Source: Aliishimia sp963678085 (GTDB lineage: Bacteria > Pseudomonadota > Alphaproteobacteria > Rhodobacterales > Rhodobacteraceae). From it: a stretch of DNA of 64,000 nucleotides. The notes under the pieces are model-generated. The model was given only the letters and a program-made list of their open reading frames with translations, had not been told where the DNA came from and ran no database searches. How positions within the stretch are numbered: position 1 is the stretch's first letter; each line of letters opens with the position of its first letter. The stretch covers positions 2,232,001 to 2,296,000 of the forward strand of contig OY782680.1 in the NCBI GenBank assembly GCA_963678085.1, in the 5' to 3' direction. This document shows, piece by piece, positions 61,831 through 64,000 of this stretch. Both the position numbers and the translations under genes were made by a program.

Positions 61831-64000
61831 CCTCGCGCGCCCCCATATTTAGCAGGTGCGCCCGGCGGAAGCGCTTCGGAAAGGTAGGGCAGAACATTGT
61901 CGCAAGGCATTGGTTTTGAAAAGAAATACCCCTGCAAATAATCACATCCAAGCGCCCCGAGCACCTCCGCTTGCTGCGCGGTTTCGACACCTTCAGCAAT
62001 GACTTGCAAGTTCAAGCGATGGCTCAACTCAACAATCATTTCAACCACGGAACGCCCCTCTTGCGAGTGAATCTCAGAGACAAAGGATCTATCAATCTTG
62101 AGCCGGTCCAGGGGCAGCGCGCGAATATAGTTGAGCGAAGAATAGCCTGTGCCAAAATCATCTAGCGCGATGCCCACACCAAGGTCAGAAATGCAGCGCA
62201 GCGTTTCGATTGTCGAGCTGAGATCGTGGATAAGCACGCCTTCTGTCACCTCGATTTCGAGCCGCTCGGGTGGAAATCCCGTCTCTTCCAGCACCTGTGA
62301 AATCACGTCGATCACATTGCCACGCATGATTTGCACAGGCGAGACATTTACAAACAAACTAAGAGGAGCGCCGCCTGCGGGACTGGGCCAGCCCTGGGCA
62401 ATCCGGCAGGCTCGAGAGAGCAAATCTCGCCCAAGCTGATGGATCAATCCGGTTTCTTCTGCCACGGCAACAAACCGCTCTGGCGAAACGAAACCCAAAA
62501 CCGGGTCTTGCCATCTTGCCAGAAGCTCAAAACCGGTAATCGTGCCGGATTGGGCAGAATATAATGGCTGGAAATACGGCTCGACCTCTCCCCGCTCCAA
62601 GGCAAGCCGCAACCTATCCGCCAAGAGCAACCGGTTCTCATGTTCGGCATGGAGTGCATGAGTATAGGGCACGCAAATATTCTTGCCGCGCTGCTTTGCC
62701 TCGAAAAGAGCGATATCCGCTTTCTTAAGAATGTCTGGGCCTTGTTTCGTATCGCCAGGAAAAACCGCAGTTCCAATCGAGGCGCTTACTGCAATGTCAT
62801 ATTGCTGGATTCTCACGGGGGCCGACAATTCCGCTAGGACGCGATCAACAAAACCCTCATGCGAGAGTTCTCGTTGCCCTCTTTTGGGCAACAGCAGCAA
62901 GAACTCGTCGCTGCCAAGGCGGGCAACAACATCACACGGCTGGCAGATGTTTTGCAGCCGGGTCGCCAGGCATTTCAGCAGCTCATCCCCAACCTCTTGA
63001 CCATAGCTGTCATTGACCTGCTTAAAGGCATCCAGATCAATGGCATAGGCGCAAACTTCGTCGATTTCAGGATCTAGACCTGCCAGATGGCGTTGGACAT
63101 AATGGCGATTGACGAGTTTGGTAAGCCCATCATGCTGTGCGAGAAACTGCGCCTCTCGTTGCGCTTCAACGGTTGCTGTGGCGTCTGCAAAAATCCCGCG
63201 ATACCCGGTAAATTCCATCCCATTAAATTGCGGACGGCCCCGTATGAGGATCCATTTTTGCCCGCTTCGCGCCTTAATCGGCAAGGTCACCCCTTCGATT
63301 TCTATGCGCTTTTTAAACGCGCGTCGAAGACTTCGAAGCGCCTCACAGGAAAGCTCTGTCGTATGGGATCTGAGAAATGGCAGAAGATCGCCGTGATGCT
63401 CTGCCCCGTCAAATCCAAGTAACATTTGCTCTATAGGTTGCGGAAGCGAAAGGATTTTTCCGGTTTTATCGGTCCGCCAAATCCATTCGACCCCTTGCGT
63501 TTCGTAATCTTTCAACAAAAGATCAATCACTTCGGTTTTTTGGTTCAACTCCTCAACATTTACAAAGGCTTGAAGCTGAGTTGCTTGCCGTTCCAAGATG
63601 ATATGCGCAATGGTTGCAGCCGCAAATAAACAGGCAATGCCAAACACCGTATCGACGATATTCCCGCTCGCGGCACCTACGATCACACAGACAATCGCGA
63701 GGCTAAACATCTGGATCGCCAAAAACCAATAAGCCGCGCGCGGCGCTTGCAAAAGTGACATAGTTCCAAAGGCTGCTATGCCGATATAGATCGCTTGCAA
63801 TGCAGATTTCGCCTGAGGATGCGCATTGGGGTAAATCACCGCGAACCCAATGCCAACAACACATGCAGGAACCGCGATCCAATGAACCAAGCGGTTTAGA
63901 TCCTGTTCTGAGCCCTGGGTTATGCGTAGCGCACGCCAGGCCCACCATTGACCCGCAAAAACGCCCCAATACCCGCAAAGCCACAAAATCAAAAGGGAAT
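61827..64000 (-). CDS. Membrane GGDEF/EAL cyclic-di-GMP signalling protein (N-terminus cut by window edge)
   Basis: At least 721 aa, open to the right edge. Five or so N-terminal helices (first 135 residues here) precede a PAS-like segment (about 165-275, with WIWRTDKTGKIL and GYRGIFADATATVEAQREAQ). The GGDEF domain has AYAIDLDAFKQVNDSYG and RLGSDEFLLLLP, so the signature reads GSDEF. The EAL domain has FELLARWQDP in place of EAL, NVSP, LEIEVTEGVL, DDFGTGYSSLNYIRALP, LKIDRSFV and AEGVETAQQ, retaining the metal and catalytic residues I can identify. A phosphodiesterase output is likely; cyclase activity is uncertain. Confidence 0.88.
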   Translation of the reverse strand, partial: SLLILWLCGYWGVFAGQWWAWRALRITQGSEQDLNRLVHWIAVPACVVGIGFAVIYPNAHPQAKSALQAIYIGIAAFGTMSLLQAPRAAYWFLAIQMFSLAIVCVIVGAASGNIVDTVFGIACLFAAATIAHIILERQATQLQAFVNVEELNQKTEVIDLLLKDYETQGVEWIWRTDKTGKILSLPQPIEQMLLGFDGAEHHGDLLPFLRSHTTELSCEALRSLRRAFKKRIEIEGVTLPIKARSGQKWILIRGRPQFNGMEFTGYRGIFADATATVEAQREAQFLAQHDGLTKLVNRHYVQRHLAGLDPEIDEVCAYAIDLDAFKQVNDSYGQEVGDELLKCLATRLQNICQPCDVVARLGSDEFLLLLPKRGQRELSHEGFVDRVLAELSAPVRIQQYDIAVSASIGTAVFPGDTKQGPDILKKADIALFEAKQRGKNICVPYTHALHAEHENRLLLADRLRLALERGEVEPYFQPLYSAQSGTITGFELLARWQDPVLGFVSPERFVAVAEETGLIHQLGRDLLSRACRIAQGWPSPAGGAPLSLFVNVSPVQIMRGNVIDVISQVLEETGFPPERLEIEVTEGVLIHDLSSTIETLRCISDLGVGIALDDFGTGYSSLNYIRALPLDRLKIDRSFVSEIHSQEGRSVVEMIVELSHRLNLQVIAEGVETAQQAEVLGALGCDYLQGYFFSKPMPCDNVLPYLSEALPPGAPAKYGGARG

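Noticed and set aside
1..64000. tRNA or rRNA genes, CRISPR arrays, prophage or insertion sequences
   Set aside because: No cloverleaf with a GGTTCGAATCC-type arm, no direct-repeat array, no transposase; the only recombinase is a housekeeping-type XerD.

Overview
The window is about 64 kb of dense alphaproteobacterial chromosome, most likely from the order Rhodobacterales (Roseobacter group). The basis is gene order and protein character, not a database search. It carries an aa3 oxidase assembly locus in the order coxB-ctaB-small ORF-ctaG-coxC-SURF1-thrC-M16 peptidase. It also has a DUF2927 lipoprotein, a non-pyrrolysine MttB-like methyltransferase with an Arg/Ala-rich N-terminus, xdhABC joined to a BMP-type nucleoside ABC transporter, and moderately GC-rich coding DNA by eye. 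I saw no rRNA, tRNA, CRISPR array, insertion sequence or prophage. Genus cannot be fixed from the sequence alone.

Layout. 1-2055 (minus): cysS then cimA (cut by the left edge), joined by a 27-codon ORF overlapping both. 2136-5424: a coding-like frame without a start codon, an aminotransferase and an MttB-family methyltransferase. 5756-11349: an envelope/secreted region with a DUF2927 lipoprotein, a 55-aa membrane protein, a CoxE-like VWA protein, an I78-like inhibitor, a PilJ-type exported protein, an M48 lipoprotein and a lytic transglycosylase. 11509-16683: ssb, aroB-aroK (minus), then a 50-aa membrane protein, a 502-aa exported protein of unknown function and xerD in a coupled run. 16771-20308: CNNM/CorC-type protein, EamA permease, enolase. 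20337-25812: anmK diverging from tyrS, a second aminotransferase and a PpiD/SurA-like folding factor.

25816-33612: trpE, a YibQ-type deacetylase on the other strand, then trpG-trpD-ung-trpC-moaC-moeA, every junction a 4-nt overlap. 33842-34453: rplS and rpmE with a good terminator. 34512-43416 (minus): the cytochrome oxidase run followed by thrC, an M16 peptidase, a GNAT acetyltransferase and a GlcD-type FAD oxidase. 43570-49019: tldD, dprA, topA. 49120-58175 (minus): xdhA-xdhB-xdhC followed by the ATPase, two permeases and binding protein of a BMP/PnrA transporter, which reads as one purine uptake and oxidation operon. 58333-64000: dnaE, convergent with a GGDEF/EAL membrane protein cut by the right edge.

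The most unusual signal is not a gene. The palindromic octamer TTTGCAAA occurs about 35 times by manual scan, where base composition predicts fewer than one. Every copy lies inside a coding sequence, and copies concentrate in aroB/aroK, the 502-aa gene, xerD, anmK, tyrS, an aminotransferase, ppiD and the M16 gene. They are absent from long neighbouring stretches such as corC-eno and trpE-rpmE. This resembles a highly iterated palindrome or uptake-type motif and is described in the findings.
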